Shown: piece by piece, positions 42,150-50,476 of the stretch
How positions within the stretch are numbered: position 1 is the first letter of the stretch
How the letters are laid out: every line of letters begins with the position of its first letter
NCBI GenBank assembly: GCA_016212795.1
Contig: JACRDT010000021.1
Span: 1-64,000 of the forward strand
DNA: 64,000 nucleotides
From: Elusimicrobiota bacterium
GTDB lineage: Bacteria > Elusimicrobiota > Elusimicrobia > UBA1565 > UBA9628
Reading direction: 5' to 3'
Translations under genes and position numbers: made by a program
The notes under the pieces: model-generated
The model's database searches: none
What the model saw: the letters and a program-made list of their open reading frames with translations, nothing else
Told to the model about the DNA's origin: nothing

Positions 42150-44683
42150 CCATGATGGAATGGACTCCGGCCGCCAAGGACGAACTCAACCGCCACCTGG
42201 AGAACATCCGGCCGGGATTGGAGGGCTCCGGGGCGGACCCCGCGGAGGTGCTCGACGACATCCGGCGCCACGTCGAAGAGGAGGCCCTCAGGGAGCGTCT
42301 CTCGGTCGTGACCGAGGTCGATGTCAGGCGCATCACGTCCCGCATGGGGCCGGTGTCGACCGGCGTGGAGCCTCCTCCCACGCCCCTGCCGACGCACTGG
42401 AAGAGCTTCGTGTACTTCGGGTCCATCCTGGCCGTGGTGACGGTCGTCATCGAGATCATGACGCGCATGTGCGCGGGGTCATTCATGGATCCTCTTCCGA
42501 CTCCATGGCATGCTGCCCTGGCCTTGAGCGTGCCGCTCGGAGCCATGGTGACGTGGCGCCTGGCCTTGAGGACCGCCCCGCCGCCGTCATGGAGCGCTTT
42601 GGGAACCGGCTTCAGTTGGGGCATCGCCCTCTACTATTCCATCGTGTTCCTGCCTTTGATGCCCCTGGGAGCCGTCGCCATCGTGGGCTTCGGCATGGGC
42701 CTGCTCCCCTTGGCGCCGTTCTTCTCCCTGTTGGCCGTCATCTTCGCTTATAAGGCGTTGGCTCTGCGCTTTCCGGCCAAGAGGCTGGCAGGGCTCACCG
42801 CGGGCATCGCGCTCTCCTGGGGCGCTCTCTTCGTCATCGAACTGCCGGACAAGGCCACGGTCGTGGGCATGGACTGGGCAGCGTCCCCGGAAGCTGGGAA
42901 GGCCCAGAAGGGCCTGTCGTTCCTGCGCCGGTTCGGCTCGGCAGAGCACATGCTCCGGGCCTGCTACATGAGGAGATCCGGGATGCCGGACCTGCTCTTG
43001 CTTACGTTCGGCAGCGGTCCCGTGCCCACGGACAAGGCCAGGAACATCTACTTCAAGGTCTTCGGCGTTCCTTTCAACAGCCTCCCTGCCCCGGACTTGC
43101 GCGGCCGGTCAGGGATGCGCGACCTGGCAACCGGCTTCGTGTTCGACCCGGAGCAGGGCGGCGAGGTCGTGGGCGGCCGGGTCAAGGACCTGGCTCTCGC
43201 GTCCTCGCGCCTGGATGGCTCGGTCGACGGCCTGGCTGCCTTGGGCTACTTCGCGTGGACCATGACGCTCCAGAACGCCTCCTCCAACCAGCAGGAGGCC
43301 CGCGCGGTCCTCGCCCTGCCGCCCGGTGGCGCGGTCTCGCGGGTGACGCTGTGGGTCAATGGCGAGGAGAGGGAGGCCGCGTTCAGCCAGCGCGGCAAGG
43401 CCCAGCAGGCCTACCAGCAAGTGGTCCAGCGGCGCCGGGACCCGGTCCTGGTCACTACGCGCGGCCCGGACCGGGTCATGGTCCAGCTCTTCCCAGTTCC
43501 GCCCAACGGCGGCACCATGAAGGTCCGTCTGGGGATCACCGCGCCCGCCGCGGCCTTGACCGCGGATGAGTGGGTGTTCCAGCTGCCTTCCATCTGCGAG
43601 CGCAACTTCGGTTTGGGAGACCTGAAGCATTCGATCTGGATCGAGTCGAAGCAGGGGATCAGGAGCCTGGCAGCCGGTCTGGCCGCTGAGCCCGCGGCTG
43701 GCAAGGCGCATGCCTTGCGCGGGGAGGTCCGGGAATCGGACCTCGCGGCCGGCCTCGTGGTGTCGCTGGAGTCCCCTCCGGCCAAAGCCGTAACCGGACC
43801 GGACGCGTTCGGCGGCTCGGTCCATCAGACCGTTGATTCGACCGCGGCTCGGACGCCGGTGGTGCTGGTGGTGGACGGGTCCAAGTCCATGGAAAGTCAT
43901 GTCCCCGCGATCGCCAGAGCCGCGTCCGGCGATCCTGCCGCCCTGGCCGCGGTCCTGGCCGCGGCTGGAGACGATGTCGCGCAGTGGAGCGGGGCGGAAG
44001 CGGCCGGCAGGCTGGCGGGATTGAAGACCGTGGGAGGGCAAGACAACGTGCCCGCGCTCATTCGCGGCTGGGACGCGGCTGCCGCGGCTGGCGGCGCGGT
44101 CGTCTGGGTGCACGGTCCTCTGCCTGTGGTCTTGAGCCCGGTGGAAGGACTCACCCAACGGTGGGAGCGCCGCCCGGATGGGCCCGTGGTCTACGAGGTC
44201 CCGGCCATTGGCGGAGCCAATGCCGTGGCAGGCGCCCTCGATGCCTCCAACCGCCTGGTCCGGGTGCCGAGGAAAGGGACGCTCGAGCAGGACCTGGCCG
44301 GCCTCCTGGACCGGCTGAGCGGAGCGCGACCCTCGGCCGTGGTCAAGCGGAGCAGGGGAGGCGGATCCGGACCGAGGACTTCGGAGCATCTGGCCAGGCT
44401 GTGGGCCTTGGACGAGGTCCGCCGCTTGCTCGCATCAGGCAGCGCCAAGGACCGCTCCGCGGCCCAGGACCTCGCGGTCCGTTATCGGCTCGTGACTCCC
44501 CTGACAGGGGCGGTGGTGCTCGAGACGGATGAACAGTACAAGCAGGCCGGCCTCGAGGTGCCGGATCCAAGCAAGGGTCCTTCGGTTCCCATCATCCCGG
44601 AGCCCGGGACCTCGGTCCTCATCGGTCTGTCGCTTCTGGTCTTCCTGTGGTGGACGAGGAGGAGGCGGTCGTGCGCCGCTTAG
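42146..44683 (+). CDS. VIT/VWA-domain PEP-CTERM protein (exosortase substrate)
   Basis: The N-terminal 70 residues resemble the helical domain found next to PadR regulators (LNRHLENIRPGLEGSG). Several membrane spans follow (95-265). A VIT domain starts near 350 (ARAVLALPPGGAVSRVTLWV, AYQQVVQRRRDPVLVTTRGP). VWA-like TPVVLVVDGSKSM provides a DxSxS metal site. The protein ends with VPIIPEPGTSVLIG, a hydrophobic span and WTRRRRS: a complete PEP-CTERM sorting signal. The adjacent exosortase would cleave it. From memory this resembles XrtN-type systems with VIT-domain targets. Confidence 0.85.
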   Translation: MTMMEWTPAAKDELNRHLENIRPGLEGSGADPAEVLDDIRRHVEEEALRERLSVVTEVDVRRITSRMGPVSTGVEPPPTPLPTHWKSFVYFGSILAVVTVVIEIMTRMCAGSFMDPLPTPWHAALALSVPLGAMVTWRLALRTAPPPSWSALGTGFSWGIALYYSIVFLPLMPLGAVAIVGFGMGLLPLAPFFSLLAVIFAYKALALRFPAKRLAGLTAGIALSWGALFVIELPDKATVVGMDWAASPEAGKAQKGLSFLRRFGSAEHMLRACYMRRSGMPDLLLLTFGSGPVPTDKARNIYFKVFGVPFNSLPAPDLRGRSGMRDLATGFVFDPEQGGEVVGGRVKDLALASSRLDGSVDGLAALGYFAWTMTLQNASSNQQEARAVLALPPGGAVSRVTLWVNGEEREAAFSQRGKAQQAYQQVVQRRRDPVLVTTRGPDRVMVQLFPVPPNGGTMKVRLGITAPAAALTADEWVFQLPSICERNFGLGDLKHSIWIESKQGIRSLAAGLAAEPAAGKAHALRGEVRESDLAAGLVVSLESPPAKAVTGPDAFGGSVHQTVDSTAARTPVVLVVDGSKSMESHVPAIARAASGDPAALAAVLAAAGDDVAQWSGAEAAGRLAGLKTVGGQDNVPALIRGWDAAAAAGGAVVWVHGPLPVVLSPVEGLTQRWERRPDGPVVYEVPAIGGANAVAGALDASNRLVRVPRKGTLEQDLAGLLDRLSGARPSAVVKRSRGGGSGPRTSEHLARLWALDEVRRLLASGSAKDRSAAQDLAVRYRLVTPLTGAVVLETDEQYKQAGLEVPDPSKGPSVPIIPEPGTSVLIGLSLLVFLWWTRRRRSCAA

Positions 44684-45501
44684 GAGCGCAAGCGCCTGCC
44701 GAGCCTCCCTGGCTGGGCCCTGCCCTGGCCGCGGCTGGAGCCGCAGCCCTCTGGCCCGTGTGGCTATGGCTGGCGCGGCGGCTGACGGCTTCTCCGGATG
44801 AACGGACCGGCCTGGCTGCCGCTGCTGCCGCGGTTGCGTTCGCGTGGCGCGGCCGCAAGCCTGAAGAGTGTCGCGGCTGGGAAAGCCGGTGTCTTCATCT
44901 TCCGGCATGCCTCTTCGCGCTCTACGCCGGGACCTGCGCTTTCCTGCCTCCCCTGGCCAGGGCGGTCCTGGGGGTGACGGCCTTGGCCTCGCTGGTGAGC
45001 GCATGGCGTTTCAGCCAGCCCCTGCATCCCGGGGTGTGGACATTGTGCATCCTGGCCCTGCCGGTCATGCCCTCGCTCCAGTTCTATTGCGGTTATGCCT
45101 TGCGCCACCTGGCGGCCCTGGGCGCTGTCGGATTGCTCCATGCCTCGGGTTTCCCGGTCACCGCTGCGGGAGCCGCGCTCGAGTGGAGCGGGGGGGTCGT
45201 GTCCGTGGACGCGCCGTGCAGCGGGCTGAGCATGCTCTGGACCATGGGGTTCATGGCCGGGTGCCTGGCGTGCGTTTCAGGTTGGGGCTGGCGGAGCACG
45301 GTGGGGGCCGGGGCGTTCGCGGCCGCGGCCTCCGTGGCCGCCAATGCCCTGCGCGCCAGCGCGCTCTTCATCCTCGAGACAGGCGGAACAGCGGTCCCGG
45401 GCTGGCTGCATGAGGGCGTGGGTTGGGTGTGTTTTGCCGCGGCGGCCGCATGCATGGCTGCAGCGGCCATCAAGGGGGAGAGATGGGCGGCAAACCGCTG
45501 A
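44671..45501 (+). CDS. Exosortase-family membrane protease/transpeptidase
   Basis: The 276-residue polytopic protein has the exosortase active-site set in order: Cys in VDAPCSGLSMLW, Arg in ANALRASALFI, and His in WLHEGVGWVCF. Exosortases process PEP-CTERM proteins at the membrane. GTG 44671 is chosen because an AGGAGG site lies six bases upstream. It overlaps the VIT gene by 13 bases, so target and enzyme are translationally coupled. Confidence 0.9.
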   Translation: MRRLGAQAPAEPPWLGPALAAAGAAALWPVWLWLARRLTASPDERTGLAAAAAAVAFAWRGRKPEECRGWESRCLHLPACLFALYAGTCAFLPPLARAVLGVTALASLVSAWRFSQPLHPGVWTLCILALPVMPSLQFYCGYALRHLAALGAVGLLHASGFPVTAAGAALEWSGGVVSVDAPCSGLSMLWTMGFMAGCLACVSGWGWRSTVGAGAFAAAASVAANALRASALFILETGGTAVPGWLHEGVGWVCFAAAAACMAAAAIKGERWAANR

Positions 45502-46007
45502 TCTTCCTGCTGGCTGCCATGACGGCCGCGGCAGTCTCGCCCCTGGCAGGCAGGGCCTCCAGGCCCCAGTCCGCTCCGCCGCTTTTCCCCGGCTGGCCTG
45601 CTTCCTTCGAGGGCGCGGCCATGAAGCCTCTGGAGCTCGGCGGCCGGGAGAAGGCATTCGGGAAGAGCTTTCCAGGCAGGCTCGCCAGGTTCAGCCGCGG
45701 CCGCGGCGAGGTCGTGGTCCGCTGGGTGACCGACCCCTCGCGCTTGGTGCATCCAGCCTCCGACTGTTTCCGCGGTCTGGGCTTCTCCATCGAGCCCAAG
45801 CCTTCCGTGTTGGACGCGGATGGCCGCCGATGGGGCCGGTTCCGGGCCTCGAAGGGGGCGGACTCCCTCCTGGTGAGGGAGCTCGTGGTGGACGCCGGAG
45901 GCAGGTCGTGGAGCGACGTGTCCTCGTGGTATTGGCCCGCGGCCTTGGGCCGTTCCCAAGGGCCCTGGTGGGCCGTCACCGTGGCCGAGCCGGCCAATGC
46001 CCAATGA
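45483..46007 (+). CDS. Exosortase-associated EpsI-like protein
   Basis: The 174-residue product begins with a membrane anchor or signal (KPLIFLLAAMTAAAVSPLAG) and continues with RGEVVVRWVTDPSRLVHPAS, DCFRGLGF and LLVRELVVDAGGRSW, a pattern like the EpsI domain often fused or adjacent to exosortases. Its function is unclear, but the pairing is typical. ATG 45483 follows a GGGGGAGAG site and overlaps the exosortase gene by 19 bases. Confidence 0.75.
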   Translation: MGGKPLIFLLAAMTAAAVSPLAGRASRPQSAPPLFPGWPASFEGAAMKPLELGGREKAFGKSFPGRLARFSRGRGEVVVRWVTDPSRLVHPASDCFRGLGFSIEPKPSVLDADGRRWGRFRASKGADSLLVRELVVDAGGRSWSDVSSWYWPAALGRSQGPWWAVTVAEPANAQ

Positions 46008-46203
46008 GGCCATGAGCCCCCAATCCTCCCGAACCCAAATCCACCTCTGCGTCTTATGTGCGCAAGAGGAATACCCCCGTCTTGTCGGAGCCTGATGAAA
46101 CACATCGCAGGATCGGCGATGGTCGATCGCGCGGCCGCCGGGGCACGAATCTTCGGGAGGGCGATCCGAGGAGAGCAGCATCCCACGGGCGCTTTGTTCG
46201 TGC

Positions 46204-46209
46204 TACACT
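46204..46209 (+). promoter_or_regulatory. Extended -10 box of the TPR-protein gene
   Basis: TGC-TACACT, six bases, then GTG 46216: another start codon placed where transcription should begin. Confidence 0.5.
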
Positions 46210-46215
46210 CTCTCC

Positions 46216-47217
46216 GTGGAAACAGCGGCCCGGAAGACCATGAAGCCGCGGCTCGCGGGCTTGATCGGGGCGGCGTTCATGGCGGCGTACCCGCTGCCTG
46301 GCTGGGCGACCCCATTCAGCGACGCGTACGCCGCCGTCGAAGCGGCCTCCAGCTTGGCGGAGAAGGCGGGGCGCTGCTACAAGGCGATCCCTCTTTGGCA
46401 GAAGGATGACGGCGCGGATCAGCTCGGTACCTGCAACCTGGCCGTCGCCCTGTACTTGTCGCAAAACGGAAAGGCGAAGGAGGCGCTCCCGTTCGCGCAG
46501 GCCGCGGTCAGGCTCGAGCCCAAGCGCTTCGGGAGCCAGAACGTCCTCGGCATCATCCTGAACACGCTGCATCGTCACGGGGAAGCGGTGGAAGCCCTGC
46601 GTACCGCGGTGCGGCTCGAGCCGCAACAAAGCGCTGCGTACGGCTCCATGTGCGCCGCCCTTGCCGAAATGAAACGGTACAGCGAGGCGCTGGGCGCCTG
46701 CGAGAAGAGCATGGAGTTGGGCGAGAAGGATCCGACCGTGTTCGTGCACCGCGGCTACGCCTACGCCGGGATGGGAAAGCTCGACGAGGCCGCGGCCGAC
46801 TTCGAGCGGGCGCGTCTCCTGTTCACGGGGGGAGACCTTTCCGGGCACGCGGCCGACGCTGGCGCTCCTTCCCAATTGCTCGCCCAGGACGGCATGGCTT
46901 GGGTCACCTTCCTCCGCGGGGATGCCGCGGGCGCCGAGCGCGAGTTCTCGGCCGTGATCAAAGCGCGCCACCAGAACCCGCGCGTCTGGTGGCACAGAGC
47001 GCAGGCATACATGGCCCTGCGCCGCCACCCGGAAGCGGTCGCGGACCTCGGCACGGTGCTGGACCTCGACCCCGAGTTCGCGGAGGCGTACGAGTTGCGC
47101 GGCACGTACTATGCCGGCTCGGGCGCGCCGGACCTGGCGGCCAAGGACCTCGGCGCCGCCTGCGACAAAGGCTCCCGGAGCGCCTGCGAGAAACGAGCGC
47201 AGCTCAATGGCCCTTAG
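46216..47217 (+). CDS. Exported TPR protein
   Basis: The 333-residue product has a signal-like start (LAGLIGAAFMAAYPLPGWA) and then consecutive tetratricopeptide repeats from about residue 70 to 310, including AVRLEPKRFGSQNVLGIILN, AVRLEPQQSAAYGSMCAALA, VFVHRGYAYAGMGKLDEAAA and VLDLDPEFAEAYELRGTYYA. TPR proteins act as scaffolds, so no activity is assigned. The C-terminal cysteines in AACDKGSRSACEK resemble a Sel1-like ending. GTG 46216 is favoured by the promoter position. ATG 46240 is the alternative. Confidence 0.85.
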   Translation: METAARKTMKPRLAGLIGAAFMAAYPLPGWATPFSDAYAAVEAASSLAEKAGRCYKAIPLWQKDDGADQLGTCNLAVALYLSQNGKAKEALPFAQAAVRLEPKRFGSQNVLGIILNTLHRHGEAVEALRTAVRLEPQQSAAYGSMCAALAEMKRYSEALGACEKSMELGEKDPTVFVHRGYAYAGMGKLDEAAADFERARLLFTGGDLSGHAADAGAPSQLLAQDGMAWVTFLRGDAAGAEREFSAVIKARHQNPRVWWHRAQAYMALRRHPEAVADLGTVLDLDPEFAEAYELRGTYYAGSGAPDLAAKDLGAACDKGSRSACEKRAQLNGP

Positions 47218-47319
47218 GGCTCGCTATCCTCTTGTAGCGGTCGAGAGCAGCCACCGGCCCGGCCTGGGGCTCACGCCGCTCCGGGCCTCCCAAGGGGTAA
47301 GCAAGTCGCGGTCGCAGCA

Positions 47320-48102
47320 CTAGTCGCAGGGGCCAAGGACGGACAATGCCTGGCAGCGGGACCGGCCCGTTGGGTGGAAGGGGTCGCCGTGGTTGTTCAT
47401 GCGCAACAGGAGGCGCTTGGCTCCGTTTCGTTCGTATCCGGCGGCCTGGACCAGTTCCAGGGCGCGGAAGTCGGCGGCGAACTCGTTGCCCTGCGACATG
47501 GCCACGAGTCGAGGCCTGATGTTCTCTTCCGATTGGCCCCGTTTGACCTCGACGTCGATGAAAGAGAGGCCTTTTTCGAGATCCCGGCGCTCCAAATGCC
47601 CCAGTTCGTGGGCCAGCGCGAAGGCGGCCTGTCCGCAATCCGCCTGCATGGCGGCAACGAAGCCTTCGTGGACGGCGACGACCGGCGGCTCGCTCAGGGT
47701 CAGGGCCGGCATGCCCTGGCTCAGGGTGGCGATCCGGCTCAGGCGCCGTCGCTCTCGCAACTCATCGGCCGTCGGATTCACCTTGGCCCGCAGGGCTTTC
47801 AGACGCGCCGCTTGGGCCGCTTGATCGGCGCTCCCGTAGAACTTCAATTCGGCGTCGGGGACGGCGCAGGCTCCGCGCAATTGGGCGAAGAGAAGGCTGA
47901 TGCCGGGACTCGTGGAGCAGGGGCTTGCCGCGGAGATGTCGCGCCGGGCCACGGCCGTGGCATCGGCGACGGCCGGCACGGGCTTGACGAGGCTCTCCAG
48001 CGGCAAGGACCAGCCTTCGCTCGGCCATTCCAGGTTGTCTGCTCGGGCCGGCGCGGCCGCGCACGCAAGAAGCAGGGCGACCAGCCAAAGGGCTGAGGGC
48101 AT
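47320..48102 (-). CDS. Exported M48-like zinc metallopeptidase
   Basis: The signal peptide (LWLVALLLACAAAPARA) is followed by a peptidase with HELGH (165-169), the HExxH zinc site, and the downstream NEFAADFRAL (E207, D211), typical of the M48 third ligand. Six cysteines suggest disulfides outside the cytoplasm. M48-type enzymes degrade misfolded envelope proteins. The 260-residue length is compact. It converges with the TPR gene, and a CGGAG ribosome site precedes the ATG. Confidence 0.87.
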   Translation of the reverse strand: MPSALWLVALLLACAAAPARADNLEWPSEGWSLPLESLVKPVPAVADATAVARRDISAASPCSTSPGISLLFAQLRGACAVPDAELKFYGSADQAAQAARLKALRAKVNPTADELRERRRLSRIATLSQGMPALTLSEPPVVAVHEGFVAAMQADCGQAAFALAHELGHLERRDLEKGLSFIDVEVKRGQSEENIRPRLVAMSQGNEFAADFRALELVQAAGYERNGAKRLLLRMNNHGDPFHPTGRSRCQALSVLGPCD

Positions 48103-48205
48103 GGGATCGGCTCCGATATGATAGTCTAAGCCGACTTCCGCCGCTTGTCAAGGAGCCGCTTCACCGCCGAGCCGCGCCGGAGTCGGGAGCAGGACGGCCG
48201 TGGGC

Positions 48206-49069
48206 TCACGCCGTGCGGCGGACGCGCGGCGGCCGCCTCGCCGGCGCCGTCCCGGCGAACTCGGACATCGACAGCCGGTAGAACTCGCGGTCCTCCAGCG
48301 GCGTCGGGACCCCGATGCGCCCGGGCTGCAGGGCCAGGATCCTCGAGGAGAGCTGGGCGAGGGTCTTGACGAAGGGGCTGGCCGGCGCGTGCTCGACGAC
48401 CGTCTTGCGCCGGTACTCGGCCTCGTGCACCGCCTTGTCGCGCGGGATGAAGGTCAGGATGCGCGTGCCGATGAGGGACGCGAAGCGCTCCAGGGGAGCG
48501 CGGTCGGCCTTGGGGTCGCGCAGGTTGGCCACCAGCCCGCCGAGCACGACGCCGTTGGGGCTGTAGTGCCGGACGGCCTTGGCGATGTTGTTGGCCGCGT
48601 AGAGGGACATCAGCTCCTCGGAGGCCACGATGAAGATCTTCTTGCCGAAGCCCTGGCGCAGGGGGGTGGCGAAGCCCCCGCAGACCACGTCGCCCAGGAT
48701 GTCGAAGATCACGACGTCGTAGTCGCCCTTCTCCAGGAGCCTGGTCTCCTTGAAGGTCTCGAGCATGAGGGTGATGCCGCGGCCGGCGCAGCCCACGCCC
48801 GGCTCGGGCCCCCCGGCTTCCATCAGGTGGACGTTGAACCGGCCTTTGACCGGCGCGGACCTGGCGTCCGGACGGGCGCCGCCTTCGAGCAGGCCCTCCA
48901 TGAAGGTGCGGACGTAGCCGTCCGGGGCCAGGGCGCGGGAGGAATCGTGCTTGGGGTCGCAGCCCACCAGCAGCACCCGCTTGCCGGCCAGGGCGTAGGC
49001 GGCCGCGAGGTTCGACGCGATGGTGGACTTGCCGATGCCGCCTTTGCCGAAGAAGACGAGACTTTCCAT
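48206..49069 (-). CDS. NifH/BchL-like ATP-dependent iron-sulfur reductase (subunit H)
   Basis: The 287-residue protein has the P-loop GKGGIGKST (8-16), switch residues VGCDPKHDS, and both 4Fe-4S ligand cysteines: C94 in GVGCAGRG and C130 in DVVCGGFATP. It should form the homodimer that hands electrons to component-1-like partners at the cost of ATP. It is the only NifH-like gene here, so it would serve both subunit pairs. It is last in the leftward operon B-A-H, separated from A by a palindromic repeat. KHDS in place of the usual KADST hints at a group away from classical NifH (inference). Confidence 0.95.
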   Translation of the reverse strand: MESLVFFGKGGIGKSTIASNLAAAYALAGKRVLLVGCDPKHDSSRALAPDGYVRTFMEGLLEGGARPDARSAPVKGRFNVHLMEAGGPEPGVGCAGRGITLMLETFKETRLLEKGDYDVVIFDILGDVVCGGFATPLRQGFGKKIFIVASEELMSLYAANNIAKAVRHYSPNGVVLGGLVANLRDPKADRAPLERFASLIGTRILTFIPRDKAVHEAEYRRKTVVEHAPASPFVKTLAQLSSRILALQPGRIGVPTPLEDREFYRLSMSEFAGTAPARRPPRVRRTA

Positions 49070-49072
49070 ATA

Positions 49073-49191
49073 TCACTCGCCCCCCCACGGGGGGCGAGTA
49101 GTGGGGGGCAGATGCCTTTTCATCAGGGAGCTCCTTATGAAACAGAATATGCCCCCCCGCTACTCGCCCCCCCGTGGGGGGGGCGAGTGAT
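49073..49191. repeat. Nested palindromic element with two hairpins (copies 1 and 2)
   Basis: Hairpin 1 (49075-49099, stem ACTCGCCCCCC/GGGGGGCGAGT) and hairpin 2 (49162-49188, same stem) are arranged as inverted copies. Between them an inner inverted repeat pairs TGGGGGGCA (49101-49109) with TGCCCCCC (49150-49157). The centre holds TTTCAT...GGAGCTCC...ATGAAA. The whole 119 bases form a nested palindrome like a BIME or small MITE. Hairpin 2 is translated as the last residues of subunit A. Confidence 0.85.
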
Positions 49192-50476
49192 TTGGGGAGG
49201 CGAGTGAATTCATCATCCGCTGGTAGAACCCGACGGCGCCTTCGAAGCCGAGGTAGGGCTCGTCGCGCAGCACGTGGTGGCTGATGGAGGGGTAGCCGAA
49301 CTCCACGCAGGCGCACCCGGGCTTGAGCAGGGAGAAGGCGTCGGTGTTGCCGACGAGCAGGTCCACGCCCCGCCGCGAGAGCTCGTCCCAGCGCCGGCGG
49401 ACCAGCGCCGTGTGGGGCTCCACCTCCCAGGCGGCCTGCGCGGGCCGGCGGCCGCCCTTGCGGCCGTTCGACGCCGCGGCCTCGGGCCGGCCGGTGAGGA
49501 ACGCGGCCTCCAGGGACGCCCCGACCTCCGAGCAGAGCTCCGCCATGCCGCGGGCCAGGTGCGGGTCGCCGATGAAGACCACCTTCCTGTTCAGGAAGGA
49601 GAACGGCACGACCCACTCGAGCCGGGCCGCGGCCCGCCCGAGCTCCTTGTCGATGAAGGCCTCGGCCTGCCTCTTGCGGCCGAGCGCCGCGCCCAGCCGC
49701 CTCACCCACGCCTCGGTCCCGGCCAGGCCGAAGGGCAGGTCCATCTCGACGAGGCCGGCCTTGACGCGGCGCGCCAGGATGGCGGCGGCCCGCCTGCCGT
49801 GCGGCAGGGAGATGATGGTCCGGGCGTGGCGGACGCGCTTGAGGCCCGAGACCGTCGAGCCGGAGAGCCAGGTCGAGACCAGGCGCAGGCCCAGGCCGCG
49901 GCAGAGCCGGCCGAGCTCCGCGACGTTGCCCCGGTGCTCCCCCTCGCCCCGGTCCATGAAGTAGCCCACGACCGCGACGTCGCCGGCCCGGGGCCTGCCC
50001 CCGGCGAGGTCGAGCCCCTCGGCCAGAGTGTCGAGCGTCGCGGCGTAGCCGTCGAGCCAGCCGCCGGCGAGGGCGCGGGCAGGCACCACGAGGCCGGGCT
50101 TTCGCTTCAACTCGGCGTTGAGCAGGCGGCCGTAGTCCGTGCCCGCCACCGTGCACATGGGCAGCGAGGTCACCAGCACCGCCTTGGCGTGCGGGAGCTC
50201 CCCGACCTTGCGGATGACCTCCCGCACCTTCAGCTCATAGCTGGTGGCGATGCTGTCGGCGCTCACCCCGCAGAACTGGAACCGGTGGTGGCCCGTAACC
50301 GAGAGCAAAGTCGAGGCCCAGTCGTGGCGCCCGTGGATCATCATGCCCCTGTAGAAGGAGCACCCGGGCCCGTCGAGCACGAGGTAGGCGTCCGCCACCG
50401 CGTTGACCGCCAGGAGCACGCCCATGTTGTAGGGGAACGTCATGGGCGCGTGGCAGCCGTCCCTGGGCTCAGACAT
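49160..50476 (-). CDS. Nitrogenase component-1-like subunit, type II (A)
   Basis: The 438-residue protein belongs to the NifD/NifK/BchN/BchB superfamily. Three cysteines at family positions (C8 in DGCHAP, C39 in DGPGCSFYRG, C108 in LPMCTVAG) could hold a 4Fe-4S or P-cluster-like site. C69 is extra. The C-terminal EFGYPSISHHVLRDEPYLGF aligns with FPS...H motifs of NifK and with subunit D here. Its ATG overlaps the stop of B by eight bases. The last residues (SPNHSPPPRGGE) are encoded by the palindromic repeat. It is not a true NifK because no FeMo-cofactor genes accompany it. Confidence 0.88.
   Translation of the reverse strand: MSEPRDGCHAPMTFPYNMGVLLAVNAVADAYLVLDGPGCSFYRGMMIHGRHDWASTLLSVTGHHRFQFCGVSADSIATSYELKVREVIRKVGELPHAKAVLVTSLPMCTVAGTDYGRLLNAELKRKPGLVVPARALAGGWLDGYAATLDTLAEGLDLAGGRPRAGDVAVVGYFMDRGEGEHRGNVAELGRLCRGLGLRLVSTWLSGSTVSGLKRVRHARTIISLPHGRRAAAILARRVKAGLVEMDLPFGLAGTEAWVRRLGAALGRKRQAEAFIDKELGRAAARLEWVVPFSFLNRKVVFIGDPHLARGMAELCSEVGASLEAAFLTGRPEAAASNGRKGGRRPAQAAWEVEPHTALVRRRWDELSRRGVDLLVGNTDAFSLLKPGCACVEFGYPSISHHVLRDEPYLGFEGAVGFYQRMMNSLASPNHSPPPRGGE

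Noticed and set aside
49073..49191. CRISPR-like repeats
   Set aside because: Only two copies, inverted and without regular spacers. They form a palindromic element.
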